The notes beneath the pieces are model-generated. The model was not told the origin of the DNA, did no database searches, and worked only from the letters and a program-made list of their open reading frames with translations. The position numbers were made by a program, and so were the translations under genes. This document shows, in pieces, positions 1 to 8,144 of a DNA stretch of 35,731 nucleotides (position 1 is the first letter of the stretch; each line of letters opens with the position of its first letter). The DNA is from Bradyrhizobium neotropicale. GTDB lineage: Bacteria > Pseudomonadota > Alphaproteobacteria > Rhizobiales > Xanthobacteraceae. Location: NCBI RefSeq assembly GCF_001641695.1, contig NZ_LSEF01000062.1, positions 1 to 35,731 of the forward strand, read 5' to 3'.

Positions 1-30
1 GGGCGGATTCAACCGCTCGTCGCAACACTC
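1..30. repeat. IS30-family terminal inverted repeat, left copy
   Basis: This 30-base end is the exact reverse complement of positions 1395-1424. It overlaps the transposase stop codon at 9-11. Confidence 0.93.
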
Positions 31-1376
31 CGTGTATCGCTCACTCGGAGCAATTCGTCGAGGGTTTCTGCCGGTGTTTTCCAGCCGAGGGTTTTGCGGG
101 GCCTTGTGTTGAGTGCAAGAGCCACGGCCTCCAGATCATCGGCATCGTGCATGCTGAGATCCGTCCCCTTTGGAAAGTACTGGCGCAGCAACCCATTCGT
201 GTTCTCGTTGGTGCCGCGCTGCCACGGGCTGTGAGGGTCGCAAAAGTAGACCTGCACGCCTGCATCGATCTTCAGACGCGCGTGCTGAGCCAGCTCAGCT
301 CCTTGATCCCAGGTTAGAGACCGCCGCAGTCGCTCGGGCATGGTGAAGATTGCGCGGGTGATGGCGTCTCGCACCGCCTCAGCGCCATGTCCGGCGAGTG
401 CAGGTCCATTCTTCACGCGAGCATCCTGTTCCTGACCGGTCATGCGCGGCAAATGCAGCAGAATGGTAAAACGGCTCGTGCGCTCCACCAAAGTGCCGAT
501 CGCGGAACTACCGAGGCCCATGATGAGGTCACCTTCCCAGTGACCCGGCACAGCTCGATCGGCAGCTTCCGCCGGACGTTGACTGATCATGATCTCGGAA
601 GGAATGAAGCTTCTGCCTTTGCGGGCGCGCGCCCTCGGCATCCGCAAGGCCCGCCCAGTGCGCAAGCAGGCCGTCAGTTCACGGCGCAAAGCTCCTCGAC
701 CCTGCACATAAAGGGCCTGATAAATTGCCTCGTGACTGATGCGCATCGTCTCATCCTCGGGAAAGTCGAGCCGAAGTCGCCGAGAAATCTGTTCCGGGCT
801 CCATGCCGTCGCCCAGCGTCGGTTTTGCCGATGCACCGCCCGGCGGCCCTTCCACACGACCTTCGGGCCAACGAGGAGCGCCCCGTCTGGCTTAGCGATC
901 ATACCGGCAAGCCTGTCCTGCACATAATCCCGCAGGGTCGGGTTGATTGCCAACTTCGCAAACTTGGGCCGTCGGGCGGACTGATCAGCATGCCATTGTG
1001 CCGTGGTCGCCCGGTACTCTGGAGCGCCATGGCGGCGCGCCACATTGCGACGGAGCTCACGGGAGATCGTGCATGGAGGCCGGCCGAGCTGACGAGCGAT
1101 GGCTCGCACCCCATGCCCCTGCGCGCGCAAGATGGCAATCTCCTCACGTTCGGCGAACGACAGGTAGCGCTCCGACCGAGGTTTGGACGATCGCGACAAA
1201 TGTGTTGGCGGCATACCGCCCGCCCTCCGGAACCAGCGTACTCCGACCGACGGCGACACCCCGGCCTCAACCGCAGCATCCCCGCTCGATCGCCCCAAGG
1301 CAATCGCAGTCCAGAACGGTCTATAATCTTCTCGTAGGACCTCTCGGGGACGATCTGTCCGCACACGCTTCTCCAT
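9..1376 (-). CDS. IS30-family transposase
   Basis: This 455-residue DDE transposase would cut and rejoin the ends of the surrounding insertion sequence. Visible parts in order are an N-terminal extension of about 65 residues with a helix-turn-helix look, the IS30-type helix-turn-helix at about 71-111 (YLSFAEREEI to ISRELRRN), and an integrase-core catalytic domain at about 275-445. The catalytic triad is D283 (HWEGDLIMG), D357 (TWDQGAELA) and E391 (RGTNENTNG), with 33 residues between the second Asp and the Glu as usual for the family. The ATG start has a purine-rich AGAGG stretch just upstream. The gene is longer than the smallest IS30 transposases but shows no frameshift or internal stop. 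Family assignment is firm; the exact IS name cannot be given from sequence alone. Confidence 0.95.
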   Translation of the reverse strand: MEKRVRTDRPREVLREDYRPFWTAIALGRSSGDAAVEAGVSPSVGVRWFRRAGGMPPTHLSRSSKPRSERYLSFAEREEIAILRAQGHGVRAIARQLGRPPCTISRELRRNVARRHGAPEYRATTAQWHADQSARRPKFAKLAINPTLRDYVQDRLAGMIAKPDGALLVGPKVVWKGRRAVHRQNRRWATAWSPEQISRRLRLDFPEDETMRISHEAIYQALYVQGRGALRRELTACLRTGRALRMPRARARKGRSFIPSEIMISQRPAEAADRAVPGHWEGDLIMGLGSSAIGTLVERTSRFTILLHLPRMTGQEQDARVKNGPALAGHGAEAVRDAITRAIFTMPERLRRSLTWDQGAELAQHARLKIDAGVQVYFCDPHSPWQRGTNENTNGLLRQYFPKGTDLSMHDADDLEAVALALNTRPRKTLGWKTPAETLDELLRVSDTRSVATSG

Positions 1377-1394
1377 CGCAACCTCTTTTGCTCG

Positions 1395-1424
1395 AGTGTT
1401 GCGACGAGCGGTTGAATCCGCCCA
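1395..1424. repeat. IS30-family terminal inverted repeat, right copy
   Basis: This is a perfect 30-base inverted match to positions 1-30. It lies 18 bases upstream of the transposase start codon, so the transposase promoter probably overlaps it. Confidence 0.93.
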
Positions 1425-1511
1425 GTACGCCGCGGCGTCTCAGCAAGATAAGTAATGTCTCTGGGATACTGGGTCGCCCGGTCGAGCCTGGCGACGACAG
1501 CGGAGATGTGA
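1425..1511. repeat. Interspersed palindromic repeat remnant beside the IS
   Basis: The 87 bases between the IS end and the mntH stop contain no gene. They include an imperfect hairpin around 1470-1492 (TCGCCCGG pairing with a GCCTGGCGA-like arm) and wording I associate with a short repeat scattered through Bradyrhizobium genomes. That recognition is from memory and unverified. It may act as the mntH terminator and as the landing site of the IS. Confidence 0.4.
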
Positions 1512-2864
1512 TCACCCGAAGAGCGCATCCGCCAGCAGCTTCACGTTCAAAACCACGATGACGCCCGCGACGATCCATGCGATCGCTGCGACTGACGTGG
1601 GGATCGCGAACTTGCCCATCTTGCGGCGGTCAGAGACGAAGCGCACCAGCGGGATGACGGCGAAGGGAAGTTGCATCGACAGCACGACCTGGCTGAACAC
1701 CAACAGATCGGCCGTACCGCGCTCGCCGTAGATCGCGGTAACGATGATCACGGGAATGATGGCGATGCCGCGCGTCAAGAGGCGTCGCGCCCAGCTCGGC
1801 AGGCGCAGGTCGAGAAAGCCCTCCATCACGATCTGTCCCGCCAGCGTTGCCGTCACCGTCGAGTTCAGACCCGAGGCGAGCAGCGCCACTGCGAACAGGG
1901 TCGAAGCGATACCGAGGCCGAGCAGCGGCGACAACAGCTCGAAGGCCTGGCCGATCTCGGCGACGTCGGAATGGCCGCTCTTGTAGAAGGTCGCGGCGGC
2001 GACCACGAGGATCGCGGCATTGATGAACAGCGCCAGCATCAGCGCGATGGTCGAGTCCGTCGTCGCCCATTTGATCGCCTCGCGCCGGCCGGCTTCGTTG
2101 CGCTCATAGGCGCGCGTCTGCACGATCGAGGAGTGCAGATAGAGATTATGCGGCATCACGGTGGCACCGATGATGCCGATCGCGAGGTAGAGCATCTCCG
2201 GATTGGTGACGATCTCGGTCTTCGGCGCAAAGCCGCGCAAAATCTCCGCGACCGGCGGCGCCGCAGCCGCGACCTGGATCGCAAAGCAGACCGCAATCAC
2301 CGCAAGCAGCGCCATGACGAACGCTTCCAGAAATCGGAAACCGCGGTTCATCAGGAGCAGCAGCAGGAAGGCATCGAGCGCTGCGATCAGCGCGCCGCCG
2401 ATCAGGGGAATGCCGAACAACAGCTTGAGCGCGATCGCGGTGCCGATGACCTCGGCGAGATCGCAGGCGATGATCGCCGCCTCGCAGGCAAGCCAGAGCA
2501 GGAAATTCACTGCCGGCGAATAGGTCGCGCGGCAGGCCTGCGCGAGGTCGCGATCGGTAACGATGCCGAGCCTCGCGGAAAGCGACTGCAGCAGGATCGC
2601 CATCAGGTTCGAGAGCAGGATGACCGAGAGCAGCGTGTAACCGAACCTCGATCCGCCGGCGAGGTCGGTCGCCCAGTTGCCGGGGTCCATGTAGCCGACC
2701 GAGACGAGATAGCCAGGACCGACAAAGGCGAGCAGCCGCCGCCACCAGCGGCCTCCGGCCGGAATGGCCACCGTTGCATTCACCTCGGCCAGGCTCTTGG
2801 TGGCGGGCGCATCAGCGCGCCAACCGGCGGCCTCGGGGGTCAAATCGGGCGAGCGGGCATCCAT
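1512..2864 (-). CDS. mntH: Nramp-family divalent metal (manganese) importer MntH
   Basis: A 450-residue inner-membrane transporter that takes up Mn2+ (and Fe2+ or other divalent ions) with protons. The Nramp metal-binding motifs are both present: DPGN in the first membrane helix (residues 60-63) and MPHN in the sixth (237-240). About eleven hydrophobic segments follow a hydrophilic N-terminus. I chose the ATG at 2862-2864. An in-frame ATG at 2913-2915 would add 17 residues encoded by the operator and promoter region, so it is unlikely to be used. Little or no leader precedes 2864 if the promoter described upstream is right. In rhizobia mntH is known to be repressed by the Fur-family regulator Mur when manganese is plentiful; the upstream repeats fit that. 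The gene is divergent from an MFS exporter. Confidence 0.93.
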   Translation of the reverse strand: MDARSPDLTPEAAGWRADAPATKSLAEVNATVAIPAGGRWWRRLLAFVGPGYLVSVGYMDPGNWATDLAGGSRFGYTLLSVILLSNLMAILLQSLSARLGIVTDRDLAQACRATYSPAVNFLLWLACEAAIIACDLAEVIGTAIALKLLFGIPLIGGALIAALDAFLLLLLMNRGFRFLEAFVMALLAVIAVCFAIQVAAAAPPVAEILRGFAPKTEIVTNPEMLYLAIGIIGATVMPHNLYLHSSIVQTRAYERNEAGRREAIKWATTDSTIALMLALFINAAILVVAAATFYKSGHSDVAEIGQAFELLSPLLGLGIASTLFAVALLASGLNSTVTATLAGQIVMEGFLDLRLPSWARRLLTRGIAIIPVIIVTAIYGERGTADLLVFSQVVLSMQLPFAVIPLVRFVSDRRKMGKFAIPTSVAAIAWIVAGVIVVLNVKLLADALFG

Positions 2865-2870
2865 GTTGCG

Positions 2871-2910
2871 AGAATACCGAAGTCGATCCTTATTGCAACT
2901 CATTTGCAAC
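2871..2910 (-). promoter_or_regulatory. mntH promoter with Mur-like operator
   Basis: Reading the minus strand, GTTGCAA occurs twice as a direct repeat (2904-2910 and 2893-2899), 11 bases apart. The same bases form a perfect inverted repeat TGCAA-5-TTGCA at 2894-2908. A TTGCAA at 2893-2898 is a plausible -35 and TATTCT at 2871-2876 a -10, with a 16-base spacer. An operator over the -35 suits a repressor. Assignment to Mur rests on knowledge of rhizobial mntH control and on resemblance, not on a measured site. Confidence 0.6.
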
Positions 2911-3033
2911 TGCATCTAGCCGCACCGGTTCCCGACGCGGGACCCGCCATGCCTGGGCCTGTCGGGAAGCGGGTGGGTTTAGCCGTCCACAGAGGTGAAT
3001 AGTGGCGCTGGATCACTTTGCAGGACATGTGCC

Positions 3034-4278
3034 ATGTCAACGAGCTCTCGCCTTCCGGACACCTTCAACCGCCTCGCCTGGTCCAACCTGGCGGCGCAGT
3101 CAGCCGAGCAGATCGCGCTGGCGGCCGCACCCATCGTCGCCGTGCTGACGCTCGGCGTCGCGGAGGGCCAGACCGGCCTGCTGCAGACGGCCCTCACCTT
3201 GCCCTTCGTGCTGTTCGCGATCCCGGCCGGCCTGCTCGCCGACCGCATCTCCCGCCGCTCGCTGATGGCCGGCGCCGAAGCGCTGCGCGCGGCCGCGCTC
3301 GCGGCCGTCGTGCTGCTGCTCTGGCTCGGCGCGCTCAATCTGCCGCTGCTGGCGCTGCTCGGCTTTGCCGCGGTGTGCGGCACCGTCGTCTACAGCGTGG
3401 CCGCGCCGGCGCTGGTGCCCTCGCTGGTAACGTCGGAGCTGCTGCCGGCGGCGAATGCGCGGATTGAGCTTGCGCGCACCGTCGCCTTCGCAAGCGGGCC
3501 TGCGCTCGGCGGCGCGCTGGTCGGCTGGCTTGGCGCGAGTCCCGCCTTCGCCTTCGCCGCCGCACTTTCGGCGATCGCCGTGGTGCTGCTGTCCGGGCTC
3601 TACGAGCCGGCCCGCGCGCCCGTGCCGCGGCGTCATCCGTTCCAAGAGATCCGCGAAGGCGCGGCATTCGTGTTCCACCACGCACTGCTGCGGCCTGTGT
3701 TCGTCACCCAATTTATCTTCAACACCGGCTGGTTCCTGCAGCTCGCGGTGTTCGTACCCTATGCCGTGCGCCATCTCGGGCTGTCGGCCACAGGCGTCGG
3801 CATCGTGCTCGGAATGTACGGCGTCGGCATGGTGATCGGCGCGCTGCTCGCAACGCGCGTCATGCGCCGCATCGCCTTCGGCACCGTGATCGGCCTCGGC
3901 CCGGTCACCGGTTTCGCCGCTGCGGTGGTGATGGCGCTGACGGTGCTGCTCCCCTCGCCCTGGCTTGCGGGCCTGAGTTTCTTCCTGCTCGGCGTCGGGC
4001 CTATCCTCTGGGTGATCTCGACCACGACCTTGCGCCAGTCCGTGACGCCGTCGAGTCTGCTCGGCCGCGTCTCCGCCATCAACATCATGAGCTACGGCGC
4101 CCGCCCGGTCGGCTCGGCGCTCGGCGCGGTCGTCGGCGGCTTCTGGAGCGCGGAGGCGTGCCTGTATCTCGCCGCGGCGGTGTTCGCCGTGCAGGCGCTG
4201 GTGATCTGGCTCTCGCCTGCGGTGGCACTGGATCGGCAGCCGAAGATGGTGGAGGACGGCGCGGCGGCGCGGTGCTAG
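3034..4278 (+). CDS. Major facilitator superfamily exporter (EntS/MFS_3-like)
   Basis: A 414-residue inner-membrane transporter with about twelve hydrophobic helices. The loop after helix 2 carries LADRISRRSL, a form of the MFS GxLaDrxGrkr signature, and the order of helices resembles the MFS_3 group that includes the enterobactin exporter EntS. The substrate is not evident. I chose the ATG at 3034 because AGGA sits about eight bases upstream at 3022-3025 and the protein then begins MSTSSRLPDTF. A GTG 39 bases earlier (2995) would add an unsupported 13 residues. The gene is divergent from mntH and convergent with the cyclase gene, with a strong hairpin between the stops. A siderophore or drug export role is only a guess. 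Confidence 0.85.
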   Translation: MSTSSRLPDTFNRLAWSNLAAQSAEQIALAAAPIVAVLTLGVAEGQTGLLQTALTLPFVLFAIPAGLLADRISRRSLMAGAEALRAAALAAVVLLLWLGALNLPLLALLGFAAVCGTVVYSVAAPALVPSLVTSELLPAANARIELARTVAFASGPALGGALVGWLGASPAFAFAAALSAIAVVLLSGLYEPARAPVPRRHPFQEIREGAAFVFHHALLRPVFVTQFIFNTGWFLQLAVFVPYAVRHLGLSATGVGIVLGMYGVGMVIGALLATRVMRRIAFGTVIGLGPVTGFAAAVVMALTVLLPSPWLAGLSFFLLGVGPILWVISTTTLRQSVTPSSLLGRVSAINIMSYGARPVGSALGAVVGGFWSAEACLYLAAAVFAVQALVIWLSPAVALDRQPKMVEDGAAARC

Positions 4279-4312
4279 CGCCACCTCGTCAGAGAAACGG
4301 GGCAATTCCCTC

Positions 4313-4346
4313 CGCAGTCGTCCTGGCGAAAGCCAGGACGACTGCG
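4313..4346. terminator. Perfect 15-bp hairpin with GAAA loop between convergent genes
   Basis: Arms 4313-4327 and 4332-4346 are exact reverse complements around a GAAA tetraloop. The hairpin lies between the stop codons of the MFS exporter and the cyclase, so it can serve both as terminator. There is no clear T-run. I recognise the GTCCTGGCGAAAGCCAGGAC core as a repeat common between Bradyrhizobium genes, so it is probably a dispersed palindromic element reused here. Confidence 0.65.
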
Positions 4347-4361
4347 GGGAAACAGGCGGGC

Positions 4362-5621
4362 CTAACCCGCCAAATACCGCTCATAGCTCCCCGTCACCGG
4401 CTCGTTCGCGTCGATATCCGGATCGAGCGTGTAGAGATCCTGCGCGCGGCCGATGCCACGCAGCGCGTAGCGGCCGGTGGAGACGAGATAGCGGCGGCCG
4501 GTGGCATCGAGGCCCTTGTAGAACTCCGACGACGCCAGGAGCTCACGATCGACCGAACGGCTCATCGATGCGATGCGGCTGACCTCGTTGACGGTCGGTC
4601 CCACCACCGTGAAGTCGAGCCGGTCCTCGCTGCCGATATTGCCGTAGAAGACTTCGCCGACATGCAGGCCGATATAGGCCGACGTGGTGGGACGGCCGTC
4701 GGCCGCCCGGCGCGTATTCAACGCCACGGCGTTCTGGCGGAACAGATGCTCGGCCCGCAGCGCTGCGCGACGCGCTGTCGCCATATCCTCGCCGGTGAAC
4801 ATCGCGAGCACGCCATCGCCGATCAGCTTCAACACGTCGCCGCCGGCGTCGTGGATCGCGTCGATCACCGCTTGAGCATAGTCGTTGAGGAACGGGATGA
4901 TCTCGTCAGGCCCAATGCTCTCGCTGATCCCGGTCGAGCCGCGCAGGTCCGAATACCAGAGCACGGCGTTGATGCGTTCGGTGACACCACGGGAGATGCG
5001 CCCGCGCAGCACCTGCTCGGAGGCGTCGCGCCCGAGATAGACGCGCCCGAGCGTACGCACGATATCGACTTGCTGTGCCGACTTGATCGCGAGCCCGAGC
5101 ACCGGCACGAGGTCGCGCAGCGCGGCGAGTTCGGCTTCCCTGAAACCGTCCGCGCGCCGCGTCGTCCAGTAGGAATAAAGGCAATCCATCTGCCCGAGCG
5201 CGCCTGTTTCGCCGAAGCGATGCACGAAGGCGAGGAAATGCCGGTGACCCTTTTCGGCAAGTTCACCGATCTGCGAGAAGTCGAGCTTGTCGCAGTCGGC
5301 AAGATCGATCTGCATCTCGTCGTGGCCGTGCTCGAGCAAATGGAAGAACACCGAGCGCCGCCAGTTCTTGTTCGGATCGCCCTCGGCCGTCGAGCCGTAT
5401 TCGAAGGCTTCGCTCTCGTTGCTCGGCCTGTCGCTCCAGCGAAAACCCCGCCCCTCGTAGATCGGATGCAGCGTGTCGATGAAGAGGAGGCCGCGCGACA
5501 GCTCGAGCCCCTCGGCGCGGCAGCGCTCGCAGAAGCCGCGAAGCAGTTCGGGTTCGGGCAGGCCGGTGAGACCCTGGCCGGTCAGCCAGTTCATCAGCTC
5601 GAGACGGGAGGTCAATTGCAT
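4362..5621 (-). CDS. Class III adenylate cyclase with uncharacterised N-terminal domain
   Basis: A 419-residue cytoplasmic protein. The C-terminal half (about 215-400) is a class III nucleotidyl cyclase domain that would make cAMP from ATP. The two metal-binding Asp are D225 (YSDLRGST) and D269 (LIGDGVLAMF). The transition-state pair is N345 and R349 (TVNEVSRI). The base-selecting residues look like Lys265 and Asp336, the pair typical of adenylate rather than guanylate cyclases. The N-terminal 200 residues have no membrane helix and no domain I can name; their position suggests a sensory or dimerising role. They contain four Cys (C31, C34, C110, C147), the first two as CERC. The start is the first ATG, directly preceded by a palindrome. 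The gene is divergent from the next MFS transporter. Confidence 0.9.
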   Translation of the reverse strand: MQLTSRLELMNWLTGQGLTGLPEPELLRGFCERCRAEGLELSRGLLFIDTLHPIYEGRGFRWSDRPSNESEAFEYGSTAEGDPNKNWRRSVFFHLLEHGHDEMQIDLADCDKLDFSQIGELAEKGHRHFLAFVHRFGETGALGQMDCLYSYWTTRRADGFREAELAALRDLVPVLGLAIKSAQQVDIVRTLGRVYLGRDASEQVLRGRISRGVTERINAVLWYSDLRGSTGISESIGPDEIIPFLNDYAQAVIDAIHDAGGDVLKLIGDGVLAMFTGEDMATARRAALRAEHLFRQNAVALNTRRAADGRPTTSAYIGLHVGEVFYGNIGSEDRLDFTVVGPTVNEVSRIASMSRSVDRELLASSEFYKGLDATGRRYLVSTGRYALRGIGRAQDLYTLDPDIDANEPVTGSYERYLAG

Positions 5622-5636
5622 ACGCCATTATGGCGT
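5622..5636. promoter_or_regulatory. Palindrome touching the cyclase start codon
   Basis: ACGCCAT-T-ATGGCGT is a perfect 7-1-7 inverted repeat immediately before the cyclase ATG. It could be an operator or a small hairpin limiting translation. No binding protein can be named. Confidence 0.35.
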
Positions 5637-5802
5637 GCATTCGTGACCAGCGAAAGGCGGAAGCCGCGCGCGGGCCGTGCACAACCAAGGCTCCCGTTCG
5701 CCGCAGGTCGAATATGCCGCAGGTGCGGTTGACGCGCCCGCGCTGCGGGCGGCAAATGCGATGGATGATGACTTTGTCGGCCAGAATCGGAAGCGCGCGC
5801 GG

Positions 5803-6960
5803 ATGAGCCAGCGACAGCTTCCGATCATCCTGGCGCTCGGCACCACGCAGACCCTGGCCTGGGCCTCCAGCTACTACCTGCCGGCCCTGCTCGCCGACCC
5901 CATGGCACGTGACCTCGGCGTCTCCTCCAACTGGATCTTTGGCGCGTTCTCCGCCTCGCTCGTGATCTCCGCGATGCTCGGCCCGCGCATCGGGCGACAG
6001 ATCGATCTCGTCGGCGGACGGCAGGTGCTGTCGGCCTCGAACCTGACGATCGCCGCCGGCCTCGTGCTGCTCGGCGTCTCGCAATCCGTCACGATGATGG
6101 CGATCGCCTGGCTCGTGCTCGGCATCGGCATGGCGATGGGACTCTATGATGCCGCCTTCGCCGCGCTCGGCCGAATCTACGGAACCGAGGCGCGCGGCTC
6201 GATCACGGGCATCACGCTAATGGCGGGATTTGCCTCGACCGTCGGCTGGCCGCTCACCGCCTGGGGCCTGTCGCATATCGGCTGGCGCGACACCTGCTTT
6301 GCCTGGGCGGCTGCCAACATCCTCATCGGCCTTCCGCTGAACTTCTTCATGCTGCCGGCGATCAAGGGCGCCAAGCAGGCCGCCGCGACGGCAGCGAAGC
6401 CGCATCTGCCGCTCGACCGCACCATGATCCTGCTCGCCTTCATCTTCGCCGCGGTGTGGACCGTCACCGGCGCGATGGCCGCGCATTTTCCGCGCATCCT
6501 CGAGACCACCGGCGCAACACCGGTCGAAGCGATCGCGGCCGGCGCGCTGATCGGGCCGGCGCAGGTCGGCGCGCGCATTCTCGAAGCGGGCTTCCTCAGC
6601 CGCTTCCATCCGCTGTGGTCGACGCGCCTCGCCTGCCTCACCCATCCGATCGGAGCAGTGATCGTAGCGATCTTCGGCGGCGCCGCGGCGAGCGCCTTCG
6701 CGCTATTCCACGGCTCGGGCAACGGCATCTTGACGATCGCGCGCGGCACGCTCCCGCTGTCGATCTTCGGCCCGAAGGATTTTGGCTACCGCCTTGGCAT
6801 CATCGGCGCGCCGGCACGCATGGCGCAGGCCGTGTCGCCACTTGCCTTCGGCCTGCTCATCGACGTGATGGGAGCCAAGGTGCTGATCGTGTCGTCCGCG
6901 CTCAGCCTTTCGGCGCTGGCAGCGCTGTTCCTCATCCGCGCAGAGCGACGGCCGGATTGA
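5803..6960 (+). CDS. Major facilitator superfamily transporter
   Basis: A 385-residue inner-membrane protein with about twelve hydrophobic helices, beginning MSQRQLPIILALG. Its helix 2-3 loop reads GRQIDLVGGRQVL, matching the MFS signature loop. The second half starts near residue 200 after the usual hydrophilic central loop (KGAKQAAATAAKPH). The substrate is unknown. The ATG at 5803 has GGAAG about ten bases upstream; in-frame ATGs at 5761 and 5677 would prepend hydrophilic tails with poorer ribosome sites. The neighbouring small membrane gene starts 31 bases after the stop and is probably cotranscribed. Confidence 0.85.
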   Translation: MSQRQLPIILALGTTQTLAWASSYYLPALLADPMARDLGVSSNWIFGAFSASLVISAMLGPRIGRQIDLVGGRQVLSASNLTIAAGLVLLGVSQSVTMMAIAWLVLGIGMAMGLYDAAFAALGRIYGTEARGSITGITLMAGFASTVGWPLTAWGLSHIGWRDTCFAWAAANILIGLPLNFFMLPAIKGAKQAAATAAKPHLPLDRTMILLAFIFAAVWTVTGAMAAHFPRILETTGATPVEAIAAGALIGPAQVGARILEAGFLSRFHPLWSTRLACLTHPIGAVIVAIFGGAAASAFALFHGSGNGILTIARGTLPLSIFGPKDFGYRLGIIGAPARMAQAVSPLAFGLLIDVMGAKVLIVSSALSLSALAALFLIRAERRPD

Positions 6961-6991
6961 CCGCAGCGGCGCTATCGCGCACAAGCGGCCC

Positions 6992-7183
6992 ATGACCGAA
7001 GACACCAGCACCCCCGGCACATTCAGACGCGCCTTCCGCTGGGCGACCACGCCGCCGCAGGCCTGGGGCGTCTATCTCCTCGCCGTCGTGCTGGTGTGGC
7101 TGCTCTCCTTCTATGCCGGCACGCTGAAGCCGAAGAAGAGTCCGGAAAGCGGCCCACCGCCGGTGACGGCACCGCGAAGTTAG
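6992..7183 (+). CDS. Small single-pass membrane protein
   Basis: A 63-residue protein, MTEDTSTPGTFRRAF onward, with one hydrophobic helix at about 25-44 (WGVYLLAVVLVWLLSFYAG) and a Lys/Pro/Ser-rich tail. The basic N-terminal side suggests that it faces the cytoplasm. It follows the MFS gene by 31 bases on the same strand and overlaps the convergent EamA gene stop codon tail to tail by four bases. The placement suggests an accessory or stray small protein of the MFS operon. I recognise no family; the ribosome site is weak, so translation is likely rather than certain. Confidence 0.55.
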   Translation: MTEDTSTPGTFRRAFRWATTPPQAWGVYLLAVVLVWLLSFYAGTLKPKKSPESGPPPVTAPRS

Positions 7184-8058
7184 GCCGTCTTCGTCTCGCT
7201 GGTGGCGATCCAGATGCCGGCGAACACGGCAACCAACCCGATGAGGAGATTGGGCGTAATCGGCTCGCCGATCAGGAGCGCTGCGAGCAAGGCGGCCGCG
7301 ATCGGATTGACCGTCATCGTATTGGCGACGCGGGTCGGTGTGGCGCGTTCCAGCGCCTTGACCCAGAGGATGAAGGCAAGCGCGCCGCCGCCAATGCCGA
7401 GATAGACACCGGCGGTCCACTGCGCCGCGGTGAAACGATCGAGCGCCGCAAAGCTGCCACGCCAAAGACCCACCAGCACCAACACGACTGCACCTGCGCC
7501 CATGCCGACGGTGAGAAAGCCGAGCGCGCTGGAGCGCTTCATCAACGGGCGCGACAGCACATTGTAGAACGCCATGCAGAACACGGCTCCGGTCATGATC
7601 AGTTCGCCGCGCCGGGCGCCCGGCGGGCTTTGCGCCAGGCCCGTCGCGAGCGCCGCCGTCACGCCGAGCACGGCGATGCCGACGCCGGTGATCTTGCGCG
7701 CCGTCAGCCGCTCCACGCCTAAGAGCGCGCCGACCACCATGGTGTGGAGCGGCAGCGTCGCCAGCGCAAGACTGGCGCGCGCGGCGGTCGTGTAGGACAC
7801 CGCGATGTTGTAGAGGATGAAGAACAGGCCGAAGAAGCAGACGCCGAGCAGCGCTACGGCCGGCAAGTCACGTTGCGACGGCCAGCGTACGCCGAGCAGA
7901 AGCGCGCTCGGCAGCAGGCAGGCGAAGCCGATGCCCCAGCGCAGGATTGCAAGCAGGATCGGATCGGCGCCGACGACGAGATAGCGGGTGATCGCCGCCG
8001 CGGTGCCACCGAGGCTGCTGGACGCCAGCGCGATCGCAACTCCGCCCCACTCTCCCAC
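7180..8058 (-). CDS. EamA/DMT-family transporter
   Basis: A 292-residue inner-membrane protein with about ten hydrophobic helices arranged as two EamA repeats (about 5-140 and 150-285). Repeat landmarks include LRWGIGFACLLPSA in the first half and MTVNPIAAALLAALLIGEPIT in the second, the usual EamA ending. Members export amino acids, nucleosides or other metabolites; nothing here identifies the cargo. It reads away from the upstream hydrolase gene on the same strand, with 86 bases and a hairpin between them. Its end overlaps the small membrane gene. Confidence 0.88.
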   Translation of the reverse strand: MGEWGGVAIALASSSLGGTAAAITRYLVVGADPILLAILRWGIGFACLLPSALLLGVRWPSQRDLPAVALLGVCFFGLFFILYNIAVSYTTAARASLALATLPLHTMVVGALLGVERLTARKITGVGIAVLGVTAALATGLAQSPPGARRGELIMTGAVFCMAFYNVLSRPLMKRSSALGFLTVGMGAGAVVLVLVGLWRGSFAALDRFTAAQWTAGVYLGIGGGALAFILWVKALERATPTRVANTMTVNPIAAALLAALLIGEPITPNLLIGLVAVFAGIWIATSETKTA

Positions 8059-8100
8059 AGGCGTTCCCTCTCGGAGACGATGCGGCCGCTTAGCATGGTG

Positions 8101-8124
8101 CTGCTGCCACCGTCATGGCAGCAG
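8101..8124 (-). terminator. Hairpin downstream of the hydrolase gene
   Basis: CTGCTGCCA at 8101-8109 pairs perfectly with TGGCAGCAG at 8116-8124 around a six-base loop. It lies 20 bases past the hydrolase stop and 42 bases before the EamA start. No T-run follows, so it may be an attenuating hairpin rather than a full terminator. Confidence 0.45.
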
Positions 8125-8144
8125 GGTCGGTTGGCCTGCAGGCC

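Larger units (their letters stand above)
1..1424 (-). mobile_element. Complete IS30-family insertion sequence
   Basis: Positions 1-30 and 1395-1424 are perfect 30-bp inverted repeats, and one transposase gene fills the space between them on the minus strand, its stop codon lying inside the 1-30 repeat. Both ends and an unbroken transposase with all three catalytic acidic residues suggest an element that can still move. The left end is at the very edge of the window, so the target-site duplication cannot be read. On the right the element abuts a Bradyrhizobium-type interspersed repeat, downstream of the mntH stop codon, so it breaks no visible gene. Confidence 0.93.

Noticed and set aside
1671..3002. 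A 443-codon plus-strand open frame
   Set aside because: It is opposite mntH, Arg/Gln/His-rich and without hydrophobic or catalytic motifs.
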